In this document: in pieces, positions 29,124-37,341 of the stretch | How positions within the stretch are numbered: the first letter of the stretch is position 1 | Layout of the letters: each line of letters starts with the position of its first letter | NCBI RefSeq assembly: GCF_014203895.1 | Contig: NZ_JACHJY010000002.1 | Span: forward strand, 744,001-808,000 | Direction: 5' to 3' | From: Streptomyces nymphaeiformis | GTDB taxonomy: Bacteria > Actinomycetota > Actinomycetes > Streptomycetales > Streptomycetaceae | Length of the DNA stretch: 64,000 bases | Translations under genes and position numbers: made by a program | Notes under the pieces: generated by a model | The model's input: the letters and a program-made list of their open reading frames with translations, nothing else | Databases searched by the model: none | What the model was told of the DNA's origin: nothing

Positions 29124-29975
29124 GTGAAACTGCTACGTGTCGGTGCCCCCGGTGAGGAGCGGCCCGCCGTCCGCACCGACGACGGCCGGCTGCTCGACCT
29201 CTCCTCCGTGGCCTCCGACATCGACGGCGCCTTCCTCGCCTCGGGCGGTCTCGACCGGGCTCGTACGGCGCTGGCGGAGGGATCGCTGCCCGAGCTGGAC
29301 CCGGAAGGACTACGCATCGGGGCACCCGTCGCCCGCCCCGGCAAGGTCGTCTGCGTCGGCCTGAACTACCGGGACCACGCCGCCGAGACCGGCGCGCCGC
29401 TCCCCTCGCGACCGGTCGTGTTCATGAAGGACCCCGGCACGGTCGTGGGCCCGTACGACGAGGTGCTGATCCCCCGCCGCTCGGTGAAGACGGACTGGGA
29501 GGTCGAACTCGCCGTCGTCATCGGCCGCCGGGCGCGCTACCTCGACGGGCCGGCCGCCGCGCGAGCCGTGATCGCGGGATACGCGGTCAGCCACGACGTG
29601 TCGGAGCGCGAGTTCCAACTGGAGTACTCGCCCCAGTGGGACCTGGGCAAGTCCTGCGAGACCTTCAACCCCCTCGGCCCCTGGCTCGTCACCGCAGACG
29701 AGGTCGGAGACCCCCAGAACCTCGGACTCCACCTCAGCGTCAACGGTGTGAAGCGGCAGGACGGCCACACCGGCGACATGATCTTCCCGGTCGACCACAT
29801 CGTGTCGTACCTCAGCCAGTACATGGTCCTGGAGCCGGGCGACGTCATCAACACGGGCACGCCCGCCGGCGTGGCCCTCGGCCTGCCCGGCACCCCCTTC
29901 CTGACTCCCGGCGACACCGTCGAGCTGTCCGTCGACGGGCTCGGCAGCCAGCGCCAGACCTTCGGCCAAGCGTGA
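29124..29975 (+). CDS. Fumarylacetoacetate hydrolase-family protein, probable 2,4-diketo-3-deoxy-L-fuconate hydrolase
   Basis: A 283-residue cytoplasmic enzyme of the FAH superfamily. The GTG start follows an AAGGGA site. The catalytic C-terminal fold shows [28 protein letters not shown], the metal-binding E-x-E region [25 protein letters not shown] and [15 protein letters not shown]. In the non-phosphorylating L-fucose pathway this family makes the last cut, 2,4-diketo-3-deoxy-L-fuconate to pyruvate and L-lactate. It is the first gene of a nine-gene operon that holds the other pathway steps and LutABC. The assignment within the broad FAH family rests on context; a related acylpyruvate hydrolase is the alternative. 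Confidence 0.88.
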   Translation: MKLLRVGAPGEERPAVRTDDGRLLDLSSVASDIDGAFLASGGLDRARTALAEGSLPELDPEGLRIGAPVARPGKVVCVGLNYRDHAAETGAPLPSRPVVFMKDPGTVVGPYDEVLIPRRSVKTDWEVELAVVIGRRARYLDGPAAARAVIAGYAVSHDVSEREFQLEYSPQWDLGKSCETFNPLGPWLVTADEVGDPQNLGLHLSVNGVKRQDGHTGDMIFPVDHIVSYLSQYMVLEPGDVINTGTPAGVALGLPGTPFLTPGDTVELSVDGLGSQRQTFGQA

Positions 29976-29986
29976 AAGGCACCCCC

Positions 29987-31324
29987 TTGACTGCAACTCC
30001 CGCCCGGATCACCGCGGTCGACACCTTCGACATCCGCTTCCCGACCTCACGGGAGCTGGACGGCTCGGACGCGATGAACCCGGACCCCGACTACTCCGCC
30101 GCCTACCTGATCCTGCGCACCGACGCGGCCGACGGGCTCGAAGGACACGGCTTCACCTTCACCATCGGACGCGGCAACGACGTCCAGGTCGCCGCCGTCG
30201 ACGCGCTGCGGCACCACGTGGTGGGACGCCCCGTGGCGGAACTGTGCGCCGACCCGGGCTCCCTCAGCCGTGACCTGATCGGAGACAGCCAGCTGCGCTG
30301 GCTCGGCCCCGAGAAGGGCGTGATGCACATGGCGATCGGCGCCGTCGTCAACGCCGTGTGGGACCTCGCCGCCAAGCGCGAGGGCAAGCCGCTGTGGCAG
30401 CTGCTCGCCCACGCCGAGCCGGAGTGGCTGGTCTCCCAGGTCGACTTCCGCTACATCGCCGACGCCCTCACACCCGAGGAAGCCCTCCACCTCCTCAGCG
30501 AGGGGCGCGCAGGGATCGCCGAACGCGAGGCGGCGCTGCTGGAACGCGGCTACCCCGGCTACACCACGTCCCCGGGCTGGCTCGGCTACTCCGACGACAA
30601 GCTCACCCGGCTCGCCCGGCAGGCGGTCGCGGACGGCTTCACCCAGATCAAGCTCAAGGTCGGCGCCGACCTCGACGACGACATCCGACGACTGCGCACC
30701 GCACGTGCCGCCGTCGGCGCCGGCATCCGCATCGCCATCGACGCCAACCAGCGGTGGAACGTGAACGAGGCGATCGACTGGACCGGCGCCCTCGCCGAAT
30801 TCGACCCGTACTGGATCGAGGAGCCCACCAGCCCCGACGACATCCTCGGTCACGCGACGATCCGCAAGGCCGTGACACCGGTGAAGGTCGCCACGGGCGA
30901 GCACGTCCAGAACCGTGTCGTCTTCAAGCAGCTCCTGGAAGCCGGCGCCATCGACGTCCTCCAGATCGACGCCGCCCGGGTGGGAGGCGTGAACGAGAAC
31001 CTCGCGATCCTGCTGCTCGCAGCCAAGTCCGGTGTGCCGGTCTGCCCGCACGCCGGCGGGGTGGGGCTGTGCGAGCTGGTGCAGCACCTGTCGATGTTCG
31101 ACTACCTCGCACTGTCCGGCACCACGGAGAACCGCGTGATCGAATACGTCGACCACCTCCACCAGCACTTCACCGACCCCGTGGTGATACGCGACGGCCA
31201 CTACGCCGCGCCGCTCGCCCCCGGCTTCTCCGCCGCCATGCGGGCGGAGTCCATCGCCGAGTACCGCTACCCGGACGGAACGTTCTGGGTCGCCGACCGC
31301 ACCGGACAGGAGAACGCGGCATGA
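29987..31324 (+). CDS. L-fuconate dehydratase (enolase superfamily)
   Basis: A 445-residue mandelate racemase/enolase-family dehydratase, the length of known L-fuconate dehydratases. The TTG at 29987 is chosen because GAAAGG sits about seven bases upstream; an in-frame GTG at 29972 overlapping the previous stop is the alternative. The N-terminal cap ends in [17 protein letters not shown]. Barrel residues visible are K222 and K224 (QIKLKVG), D252 and N254 (AIDANQRW), E278 ([11 protein letters not shown]), an ATGEHVQNR strand and the general-base H355 in [16 protein letters not shown], a signature of this clade. It converts L-fuconate to 2-keto-3-deoxy-L-fuconate. The next gene overlaps by four bases. 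Confidence 0.93.
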   Translation: MTATPARITAVDTFDIRFPTSRELDGSDAMNPDPDYSAAYLILRTDAADGLEGHGFTFTIGRGNDVQVAAVDALRHHVVGRPVAELCADPGSLSRDLIGDSQLRWLGPEKGVMHMAIGAVVNAVWDLAAKREGKPLWQLLAHAEPEWLVSQVDFRYIADALTPEEALHLLSEGRAGIAEREAALLERGYPGYTTSPGWLGYSDDKLTRLARQAVADGFTQIKLKVGADLDDDIRRLRTARAAVGAGIRIAIDANQRWNVNEAIDWTGALAEFDPYWIEEPTSPDDILGHATIRKAVTPVKVATGEHVQNRVVFKQLLEAGAIDVLQIDAARVGGVNENLAILLLAAKSGVPVCPHAGGVGLCELVQHLSMFDYLALSGTTENRVIEYVDHLHQHFTDPVVIRDGHYAAPLAPGFSAAMRAESIAEYRYPDGTFWVADRTGQENAA

Positions 31325-32079
31325 CCGAGCTGTCAGGCCTCAGGGCCGTCGTCACCGGCGGCGCTTCCGGCATCGGACTGGCCACGGCCCGCGCGCTGGC
31401 CGCGCGCGGCGCGGCGGTCGCCGTGCTCGACCTCGACCCGGCCGGCGTGCCCGAACCGGTGCTCTCCCTCAAGGCCGACGTCGGGGACGACGCCTCGGTA
31501 CGCACGGCTGTGGACACCGCCGCCGCGCGACTGGGCGGGATCGACATCCTCGTCAACAACGCGGGCATCGGCGCCGCCGGGACCGTCGAGGACAACGACG
31601 ACGAGCAGTGGCACCGCGTCCTGGACGTCAACGTCGTCGGCATGGTCCGCACCACCAGGGCCGCCCTGCCTCATCTGCGCCGATCCGCACACGCCGCCGT
31701 CGTCAACACCTGCTCCATCGCGGCCACCGCCGGGCTGCCGCAGCGGGCCCTGTACTCCGCGAGCAAGGGCGCCGTACTGTCCCTGACCCTCGCCATGGCC
31801 GCGGACCACGTCCGCGAGGGCATCCGGGTCAACTGCGTCAACCCCGGCACCGCCGACACGCCCTGGGTGGGCCGGCTCCTGGAAGCCGCCGAGGACCCCC
31901 GGGCCGAGCGCGCCGCCCTCGAAGGCCGCCAGCCCATGGGCCGACTGGTCACGGCCGAGGAGGTGGCGGCTGCCATCGTGTACCTCGCCGGTCCCGCCGC
32001 GGCCAGCGTTACCGGCACCGCACTCGCGGTCGACGGCGGCATGCAAGGGCTGCGCCTGCGCCCGGCGGTCCGCCAGTGA
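31321..32079 (+). CDS. Short-chain dehydrogenase, probable 2-keto-3-deoxy-L-fuconate dehydrogenase
   Basis: A 252-residue classical SDR with the dinucleotide motif TGGASGIG (residues about 12-19), NNAG, and the catalytic Ser-Tyr-Lys set seen in [19 protein letters not shown]. The C-terminal region ends with the usual [18 protein letters not shown] overlaps link it to the dehydratase upstream and the reductase downstream. In the pathway the SDR oxidises C4 of 2-keto-3-deoxy-L-fuconate with NAD+ to the diketo acid, which the hydrolase encoded first in the operon then splits. Acting instead as L-fucose dehydrogenase is possible but less likely because an aldo/keto reductase is also present. Confidence 0.88.
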   Translation: MTELSGLRAVVTGGASGIGLATARALAARGAAVAVLDLDPAGVPEPVLSLKADVGDDASVRTAVDTAAARLGGIDILVNNAGIGAAGTVEDNDDEQWHRVLDVNVVGMVRTTRAALPHLRRSAHAAVVNTCSIAATAGLPQRALYSASKGAVLSLTLAMAADHVREGIRVNCVNPGTADTPWVGRLLEAAEDPRAERAALEGRQPMGRLVTAEEVAAAIVYLAGPAAASVTGTALAVDGGMQGLRLRPAVRQ

Positions 32080-33086
32080 GGACCACCACCGCGGGCGGCG
32101 ATGCCCTCCGGGGCTCACGCCTGGCGCTGGGCTGCGCCGCCCTCGGCAACCTCTACGAGCCGGTGAGCGACGAGACGGCCCGCGCCACCGTCGACGCCGC
32201 CTGGGACGCCGGCGTCCGCACCTTCGACACCGCACCCCACTACGGTCTGGGCCTGTCGGAGCGGCGCCTGGGGGCGGCCCTGCACGGCCGCCCCCGAGAC
32301 GCGTACACCCTCTCCACCAAGGTGGGCCGCCTCCTCGTGCCCGACGCCGAGGGCCGCGCCGGCGACGACCTCGCCCACGGCTTCGCCGTTCCGGCGACCC
32401 ACCGTCGAGTCTGGGACTTCAGCGCCGACGGGGTGCTGCGCTCCCTGGAGGCGAGCCTGGACCGCCTCGGCCTCGACCGTGTCGACCTCGCCCTCCTGCA
32501 CGATCCTGACGACCACGCCGAGCAGGCCCTGCGCGAGGCGTACCCGGCCCTTGAGCGGCTGCGCGCCGAAGGCGTGGTCGGGGCGATCGGCGTCGGGATG
32601 AACCAGTCCGCGCTGCCCGCCCGCTTCCTGCGCGAGACCGACATCGACGTGGTCCTCCTCGCCGGCCGCTACACCCTGCTCGATCAGGACGGGCTCGGCG
32701 AGCTGCTGCCGGAGGCGGCCGCCCGCGGTCGTGACGTGATCATCGGAGGCGTACTCAACTCCGGCCTGCTCACCGATCCGAGACCGGGTGCCACGTATGA
32801 CTACGCGCCCGCCCCGCAGCCTGTGCTCGACCGTGCCCTTCGGCTCCTGGAGATCACCGGACGCCACGGCGTCCCGCTGCGCGCCGCCGCCCTTCACTTC
32901 CCGTTCGGTCACCCCGCCGTCGCAAGCGTCCTGACGGGCGCACGGTCCCCCGAGGAGGTGCGCGACACCGTGGAGCAGCTGCGCCGGCCGGTCCCGGACG
33001 CGCTGTGGGACGAACTGCGCGCCGAGGGTCTCCTCGCGGCGGGTGTCCCCGTTCCCCACGCCGCACCGTCGAAGGAGGAGTCATGA
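32076..33086 (+). CDS. Aldo/keto reductase, probable L-fucose 1-dehydrogenase
   Basis: A 336-residue (alpha/beta)8 NAD(P)-dependent oxidoreductase. The GTG start overlaps the previous stop (GTGA). The catalytic tetrad is readable: Asp and Tyr in TFDTAPHYGLGLSERRLG, Lys in LSTKVGR and His in LALLHDPDD. It has the extended loop and cofactor-end features of the D-threo-aldose/L-fucose dehydrogenase branch (LGCAALGNLY at the start; LGELLPEAAARGRDVIIGG late). It would oxidise L-fucose at C1 to L-fucono-lactone, the first pathway step. Pyridoxal dehydrogenase-like activity is a family alternative but does not fit the operon. Confidence 0.88.
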   Translation: MRTTTAGGDALRGSRLALGCAALGNLYEPVSDETARATVDAAWDAGVRTFDTAPHYGLGLSERRLGAALHGRPRDAYTLSTKVGRLLVPDAEGRAGDDLAHGFAVPATHRRVWDFSADGVLRSLEASLDRLGLDRVDLALLHDPDDHAEQALREAYPALERLRAEGVVGAIGVGMNQSALPARFLRETDIDVVLLAGRYTLLDQDGLGELLPEAAARGRDVIIGGVLNSGLLTDPRPGATYDYAPAPQPVLDRALRLLEITGRHGVPLRAAALHFPFGHPAVASVLTGARSPEEVRDTVEQLRRPVPDALWDELRAEGLLAAGVPVPHAAPSKEES

Positions 33087-33394
33087 GGGTCGCCCTGCAC
33101 ACCAGGGTCCGCGCCGACCGCGTGGAGGAGTACGAGGCGGCGCACCGCGAGGTGCCCGAGGAGCTGACCGACGCCATCCGCGCCGCCGGCGTGAGCGAGT
33201 GGACGATCTGGCGCAGCGGCACCGATCTGTTCCACGCACTCGAGGTCGACGACTACGCGGCGATGATCGCCGCGCTCGGGAGGCTGCCCGTCAACATCGC
33301 CTGGCAGGTGCGGATGGCGGGACTCCTGGACGTCGCCCACGACTACTCCGCCGAGGGAGCGGAAGCCTCGCTGCCGGTGGTGTGGCAGCTGTGA
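33083..33394 (+). CDS. L-rhamnose/L-fucose mutarotase-family protein
   Basis: A 103-residue protein of the RhaM-type dimeric ferredoxin-like fold. Seen are the N-terminal VALHTRVRADRVEEYEAAHR with the catalytic-type His and Tyr, the strand EWTIWRSGTDLFHALEV, and the C-terminal VNIAWQVRMAGLL. Start and stop overlap the adjacent genes by four bases, and GGAGGAG precedes the ATG. It would interconvert alpha and beta anomers so that the dehydrogenase receives the right pyranose. The family is named for rhamnose; here a fucose role is inferred from the dehydratase type and the downstream GH95 gene. Confidence 0.87.
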   Translation: MRVALHTRVRADRVEEYEAAHREVPEELTDAIRAAGVSEWTIWRSGTDLFHALEVDDYAAMIAALGRLPVNIAWQVRMAGLLDVAHDYSAEGAEASLPVVWQL

Positions 33395-34299
33395 CCACCC
33401 CCTACCCCGAGCTCCGCGTCGTCGATGCCCACCACCACCTCTGGGAGCTGTCCGTACGCGACCAGGACTGGATCTCCGGACCCGAACTGGCTTCGCTGCG
33501 GCGTGATTTCACCCTTGCCGACCTGGAGCCCGAGGCCCGCGCGGCCGGAGTCGTCGCCACCGTGCTGGTGCAGACGATCACCGTGCCGGAGGAGACCCCG
33601 GAATTCCTGTCCCTGGCCGCGCGCAGCGACCTGGTCGCCGGTGTGGTCGGCTGGACCGACCTGACCGCCGCCGACGTCGCCGACACACTCGCGAGCCTGC
33701 GAGGAGGACCGGGCGGCGACCATCTGGTCGGCATCCGTCACCAGGTGCAGGGAGAACCTGACCCTCGCTGGCTCACCCGCCCCGACGTGCTGCGCGGTCT
33801 CGCCGCGGTCGCCGAGGCCGGGCTCGTCTACGACCTCGTGGTGAAGCCCCATCAGCTGGAGGCCGCGACGGAGGCCGCCGCACTCCTGCCGGGACTCACC
33901 TTCGTCCTCGACCACCTGGGCAAACCGCCCATCGGATCCGGTGAACTCGCCCCCTGGACCCGGCGGATCCGACGGCTCGCCTCCCTGCCCAACACCGTCT
34001 GCAAACTCTCAGGCATGGTCACCGAGGCCGACTGGGACTCATGGACCCCGGACGACCTCGCGCCGTACGCCGACACGGTCCTGGACGCCTTCGGGCCGGA
34101 GCGGCTGATGTACGGATCCGACTGGCCCGTCTGCCGTCTCGCGGCGACCTACGCCGAAGTCCTCGGCGCCGCACACGCGGTGACGGCGCGGCTCGATCCG
34201 GCGGAACGCCACGAGGTCTTCGCCGGAACCGCCACGCGGACCTACGGGCTGACCGTCATCGGATCCCCGGGTACGCCGAAGGAAGCACCGTGCGCATAG
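33391..34299 (+). CDS. Amidohydrolase-family L-fucono-lactonase
   Basis: A 302-residue metal-dependent TIM-barrel hydrolase of the amidohydrolase-2 type. Visible are the first-strand metal motif DAHHHLWEL, HQVQGEPDP and GIRHQV on later strands, the strand-6 His in VLDHLGKPPIG and the strand-8 Asp in MYGSDWPVCR. This matches sugar lactonases of the L-fucose and L-rhamnose pathways. The GTG start overlaps the mutarotase stop. The last ten bases overlap the lutA start, so translation continues straight into lactate oxidation genes. The reaction would be L-fuconolactone to L-fuconate, feeding the dehydratase. Confidence 0.9.
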   Translation: MTTPYPELRVVDAHHHLWELSVRDQDWISGPELASLRRDFTLADLEPEARAAGVVATVLVQTITVPEETPEFLSLAARSDLVAGVVGWTDLTAADVADTLASLRGGPGGDHLVGIRHQVQGEPDPRWLTRPDVLRGLAAVAEAGLVYDLVVKPHQLEAATEAAALLPGLTFVLDHLGKPPIGSGELAPWTRRIRRLASLPNTVCKLSGMVTEADWDSWTPDDLAPYADTVLDAFGPERLMYGSDWPVCRLAATYAEVLGAAHAVTARLDPAERHEVFAGTATRTYGLTVIGSPGTPKEAPCA

Positions 34300-35030
34300 C
34301 CCTCTTCATCACCTGCTTCAACGACACGATGTTCCCCCGTACGGGCCGCGCGGTCACCGCACTCCTCGAGCGCCTCGGCCACACCGTCGAGTTCCCGCAA
34401 GGGCAGACCTGCTGCGGCCAGATGCACTTCAACACCGGCTACCGCCCCGAGGCCCTGCCCCTGGTGCGCCGCTTCGCCGAGGTCTTCGCGGGCTACGACG
34501 CCGTCGTCGCCCCTTCCGGATCGTGTGCCGGCATGGTGCGCGGCCACCACCGCGTGGTGGCCGCCCAGTACGGGGACCCGGCCCTCGCCGAGGCGGTCGA
34601 TCGGGTGGTGCCGACGGTGTACGAACTGTCGGAACTCCTCGTCGACGTGCTCGGCGTCACCGACGTCGGGGCGTACTTCCCACACCGCGTCACCTACCAC
34701 CCGACCTGCCACTCGCTGCGCATGCTGCGGGTCGGCGACCGGCCCCTGCAGTTGCTGCGCGCGGTGAAGGGCATCGACCTCGTCGAACTGCCCGACGCCG
34801 GATCCTGCTGCGGCTTCGGCGGCACCTTCGCGCTGAAGAACGCGGACGTGTCCAACGCCATGCTCTCCGACAAGATGCGCCATGTCCAAGACACCGGCGC
34901 CGAGTTCCTGTGCGCGGGTGACAACTCGTGTCTGGCGCACATCGGCGGCGGACTCTCCCGCCTCCGTACGGGCGTCGGAACCCTGCACCTGGCCGAGATC
35001 CTGGCCGCCACGGAAGGACACACACGGTGA
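34290..35030 (+). CDS. lutA: L-lactate utilisation protein LutA (CCG-domain Fe-S oxidoreductase)
   Basis: A 246-residue protein with two CCG domains, each with the CX(n)CCGXXXX pattern: the first ends QTCCGQMHFNTGY, the second is TYHPTCHSLRML followed by AGSCCGFGGTFALKN. These bind iron-sulfur clusters in the three-protein LutABC L-lactate oxidation complex. The GTG start has GAAGGA about seven bases upstream and lies inside the lactonase gene. Its presence in a fucose operon makes sense because the pathway yields one L-lactate per fucose; LutABC would turn it into pyruvate. Confidence 0.93.
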   Translation: MRIALFITCFNDTMFPRTGRAVTALLERLGHTVEFPQGQTCCGQMHFNTGYRPEALPLVRRFAEVFAGYDAVVAPSGSCAGMVRGHHRVVAAQYGDPALAEAVDRVVPTVYELSELLVDVLGVTDVGAYFPHRVTYHPTCHSLRMLRVGDRPLQLLRAVKGIDLVELPDAGSCCGFGGTFALKNADVSNAMLSDKMRHVQDTGAEFLCAGDNSCLAHIGGGLSRLRTGVGTLHLAEILAATEGHTR

Positions 35031-36526
35031 GCGGTGCCGACAACGTCGTGTGGCTGGGCGCCCCGGCCTTCCCCGAAGCCGCGCGCGGAGCGCTCGCCGA
35101 CACCCGGTTGCGTGCGAACCTGCGCCGGGCCACCGGCACCATCCGGGACAAGCGGCTGGCGGTCACCGCCGAACTCGAGGACTGGGAGGAGCTGCGGGAG
35201 ACGGCCGCGGCCGTCAAAAGGCACACGCTCCGTCACCTGGACCACTACCTCCTGCGCCTGGAGGAGGCGGTGACCGCGGCGGGCGGAACGGTGCACTGGG
35301 CCGCCGACGCCGCGGCGGCCAACCGCATCGTGACCGAGCTGGTCCGGGCGACCGGCGAGCGTGAGGTCGTCAAGGTCAAGTCGATGGCCACGCAGGAGAT
35401 CGGACTCAACGAGGCGCTCGCCGACGCCGGCATCCGCGCCTATGAGACCGATCTCGCCGAACTCATCGTGCAGCTGGGAGACGACCGCCCCTCACACATC
35501 CTCGTGCCGGCCATTCACCGGGGCCGCTCCGAGATCCGGGAGATCTTCCGACGGGAGATGGGGGAGTGGGGCAGGCCGGCACCCGACACGCTCACCGACG
35601 ACCCGCGCGATCTCGCCGAGGCCGCCCGTCTCCATCTGCGGGAGAAGTTCCTCCGGGCCAAGGTCGCCGTCTCCGGAGCCAACTTCGCCGCCGCCGACAC
35701 CGGCACGGTGGTGGTCGTGGAGTCGGAGGGCAACGGGCGGATGTGCCTGACCCTGCCGGAGACCCTGATCACGGTCATGGGCATCGAGAAGGTCCTGCCC
35801 GCCTTCGCCGATCTGGACGTCTTCCTCCAGCTGCTGCCGCGCTCCTCGACCGGCGAGCGCATGAACCCGTACACCTCGCTGTGGACCGGCGTCACCGACG
35901 GAGACGGGCCCAGCAGCTTCCACCTGGTACTGCTCGACAACGGCCGCACCGCCACCCTGGCCGACGAGGTGGGCCGTCAGGCGCTGGCCTGCATCCGCTG
36001 CTCGGCGTGCCTCAACGTGTGCCCGGTCTACGAGCGCACCGGCGGTCACGCCTACGGCTCCGTCTACCCCGGGCCGATCGGCGCCGTCCTGACCCCGCAG
36101 CTCGTCGGCGTCGAGAACGCCGCCTCGCTGCCCTTCGCCTCGACCCTGTGCGGTGCCTGCTACGACGCCTGCCCCGTGAAGATCGACATTCCGGAGGTGC
36201 TGGTCCACCTGCGAGCCGAAGTCGTCGAGGCCGAGCGGCGGAGTCGGCTGCTGCCCACCCCGGAGGCGCTGGCGATGAAGGCCGCGAGTGCCGTCCTGTC
36301 CTCGCCGAGGCGGCTCGCCGCTGTCCAGAGGCTGGCCGTCCTCGGGGCCCGCCTGCTGTCCCGCGACGGCCGGATCGGCGCGCTGCCGGGGCCGTTCGCC
36401 CGCTGGTCCGGCACCCGGGACACACCCGTGCCACCCCGGGAGTCGATGCGGGCCTGGTGGCGCCGTACGAGGACGGGCACGCGAGACGAAGGCCGTACGG
36501 AGACCGAAGGGAAGGAACGACGATGA
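35027..36526 (+). CDS. lutB: L-lactate utilisation iron-sulfur protein LutB
   Basis: A 499-residue LutB protein. The N-terminal LUD domain includes VVKVKSMATQEIGLNEAL, HRGRSEIREIF and ADTGTVVVVESEGNGR. Two 4Fe-4S motifs follow, CIRCSACLNVCPVY (about residue 323) and CGACYDACPVKI (about residue 375). The last 100 residues are basic and less conserved. Start and stop overlap lutA and lutC by four bases. It would pass electrons from lactate toward quinone. Length and domain order are normal for the family. Confidence 0.94.
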   Translation: MSGADNVVWLGAPAFPEAARGALADTRLRANLRRATGTIRDKRLAVTAELEDWEELRETAAAVKRHTLRHLDHYLLRLEEAVTAAGGTVHWAADAAAANRIVTELVRATGEREVVKVKSMATQEIGLNEALADAGIRAYETDLAELIVQLGDDRPSHILVPAIHRGRSEIREIFRREMGEWGRPAPDTLTDDPRDLAEAARLHLREKFLRAKVAVSGANFAAADTGTVVVVESEGNGRMCLTLPETLITVMGIEKVLPAFADLDVFLQLLPRSSTGERMNPYTSLWTGVTDGDGPSSFHLVLLDNGRTATLADEVGRQALACIRCSACLNVCPVYERTGGHAYGSVYPGPIGAVLTPQLVGVENAASLPFASTLCGACYDACPVKIDIPEVLVHLRAEVVEAERRSRLLPTPEALAMKAASAVLSSPRRLAAVQRLAVLGARLLSRDGRIGALPGPFARWSGTRDTPVPPRESMRAWWRRTRTGTRDEGRTETEGKERR

Positions 36527-37164
36527 GTGATCGTGAGGCCGTGCTGGGCGCGGTGAGGGTGGCGCTGGCCGGCGTGCCGGACTCCGAGAGTCCCGACGAC
36601 GCTCCTTCGCGTGGTCCCGGCGCCGACCACGCGGGGCCGGACGTCGTCGGACTGTTCGCCGAGCGCGCCGCCGAGTACCGGGCCGTGGTGGTCCGGGTGG
36701 CGGCGGCCGACGCCGCCGCGGCGGTCGGCCGCGCGTTGGCGCGTACCGGAGCGCGGTCCGTGGTCGTGCCGCCCGGATTTCCCGCGGATCTGCTCCCGGA
36801 GGGGTCGTGGACGTGGCTGGCGGACGCGCCGCCCCTGACGGTCGGCCGACTGGACACCGCGGACGCCGTGGTCACCACCGTCGCCGTCGGTATCGCCGTC
36901 ACCGGCACGGTGGCCCTCGACCACGGCCCCGGTCAGGGCCGCAGGGCACTGACCCTGCTGCCGGACCAGCACGTCTGCGTGATCAGGGCGGACCGGATCG
37001 CCCCCGACGTGCCCGAGGCGCTCGGCCTGCTCGACCCGTACCGACCGCTGACGCTGGTCTCGGGGCCTTCGGCCACCAGTGACATCGAACTGGACCGGGT
37101 GGAGGGCGTGCACGGGCCGAGGATTCTGGACATCGTCGTGATCGAGGACGAGAGACCGCATTAA
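36523..37164 (+). CDS. lutC: L-lactate utilisation protein LutC (LUD domain)
   Basis: A 213-residue LUD-domain protein, the third subunit of LutABC. Recognisable are TADAVVTTVAVGIAVTGTV, LDHGPGQGRRALTLLPDQHV and the end segment SATSDIELDRVEGVHGPR, near-universal in LutC. AAGGAACG precedes the ATG, which overlaps the lutB stop. It is the last gene of the nine-gene operon. Its stop lies within an operator-like site that precedes the GH95 gene. Confidence 0.94.
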   Translation: MSDREAVLGAVRVALAGVPDSESPDDAPSRGPGADHAGPDVVGLFAERAAEYRAVVVRVAAADAAAAVGRALARTGARSVVVPPGFPADLLPEGSWTWLADAPPLTVGRLDTADAVVTTVAVGIAVTGTVALDHGPGQGRRALTLLPDQHVCVIRADRIAPDVPEALGLLDPYRPLTLVSGPSATSDIELDRVEGVHGPRILDIVVIEDERPH

Positions 37165-37177
37165 ACCTCCGATGTAT
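37163..37177. promoter_or_regulatory. Operator-like site 4, upstream of the GH95 gene
   Basis: AAACCTC-C-GATGTAT shares the exact right half and five of seven left-half bases with the 28963 palindrome. It lies about 165 bases before the GH95 start, linking the secreted fucosidase to the same regulator. Confidence 0.6.
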
Positions 37178-37236
37178 ACCCCCATGTGCGGTGTCTCGCT
37201 GCCGAGTTGAGGGTGTCATGGGTGGTGCACGACTCT

Positions 37237-37251
37237 AGACATCGGATCTCT
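37237..37251. promoter_or_regulatory. Operator-like site 5, upstream of the GH95 gene
   Basis: AGACATC-G-GATCTCT matches the left half at six of seven bases and keeps the GAT core on the right. It is weaker than the other sites but is a second copy about 74 bases from site 4. Confidence 0.4.
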
Positions 37252-37341
37252 TGCGCCGCAAAGATGACGACGCCTTCGGCGAAAGCCGTTGAGCCCCCAC
37301 TTCCCCGCAAGAGAACCCCTCCATGGATGGGAGACCCTGCC

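Noticed and set aside
29124..34299. Assignment of the operon to L-rhamnose catabolism
   Set aside because: The mutarotase family is named for rhamnose, but the dehydratase carries the fuconate-type [11 protein letters not shown] motif and a GH95 gene shares the operator; rhamnose remains a weaker alternative.
37186..37341. Upstream start extension of the GH95 gene
   Set aside because: It would bury the Tat motif QRRSILK and overlap an operator-like site; the ATG at 37342 fits secretion.
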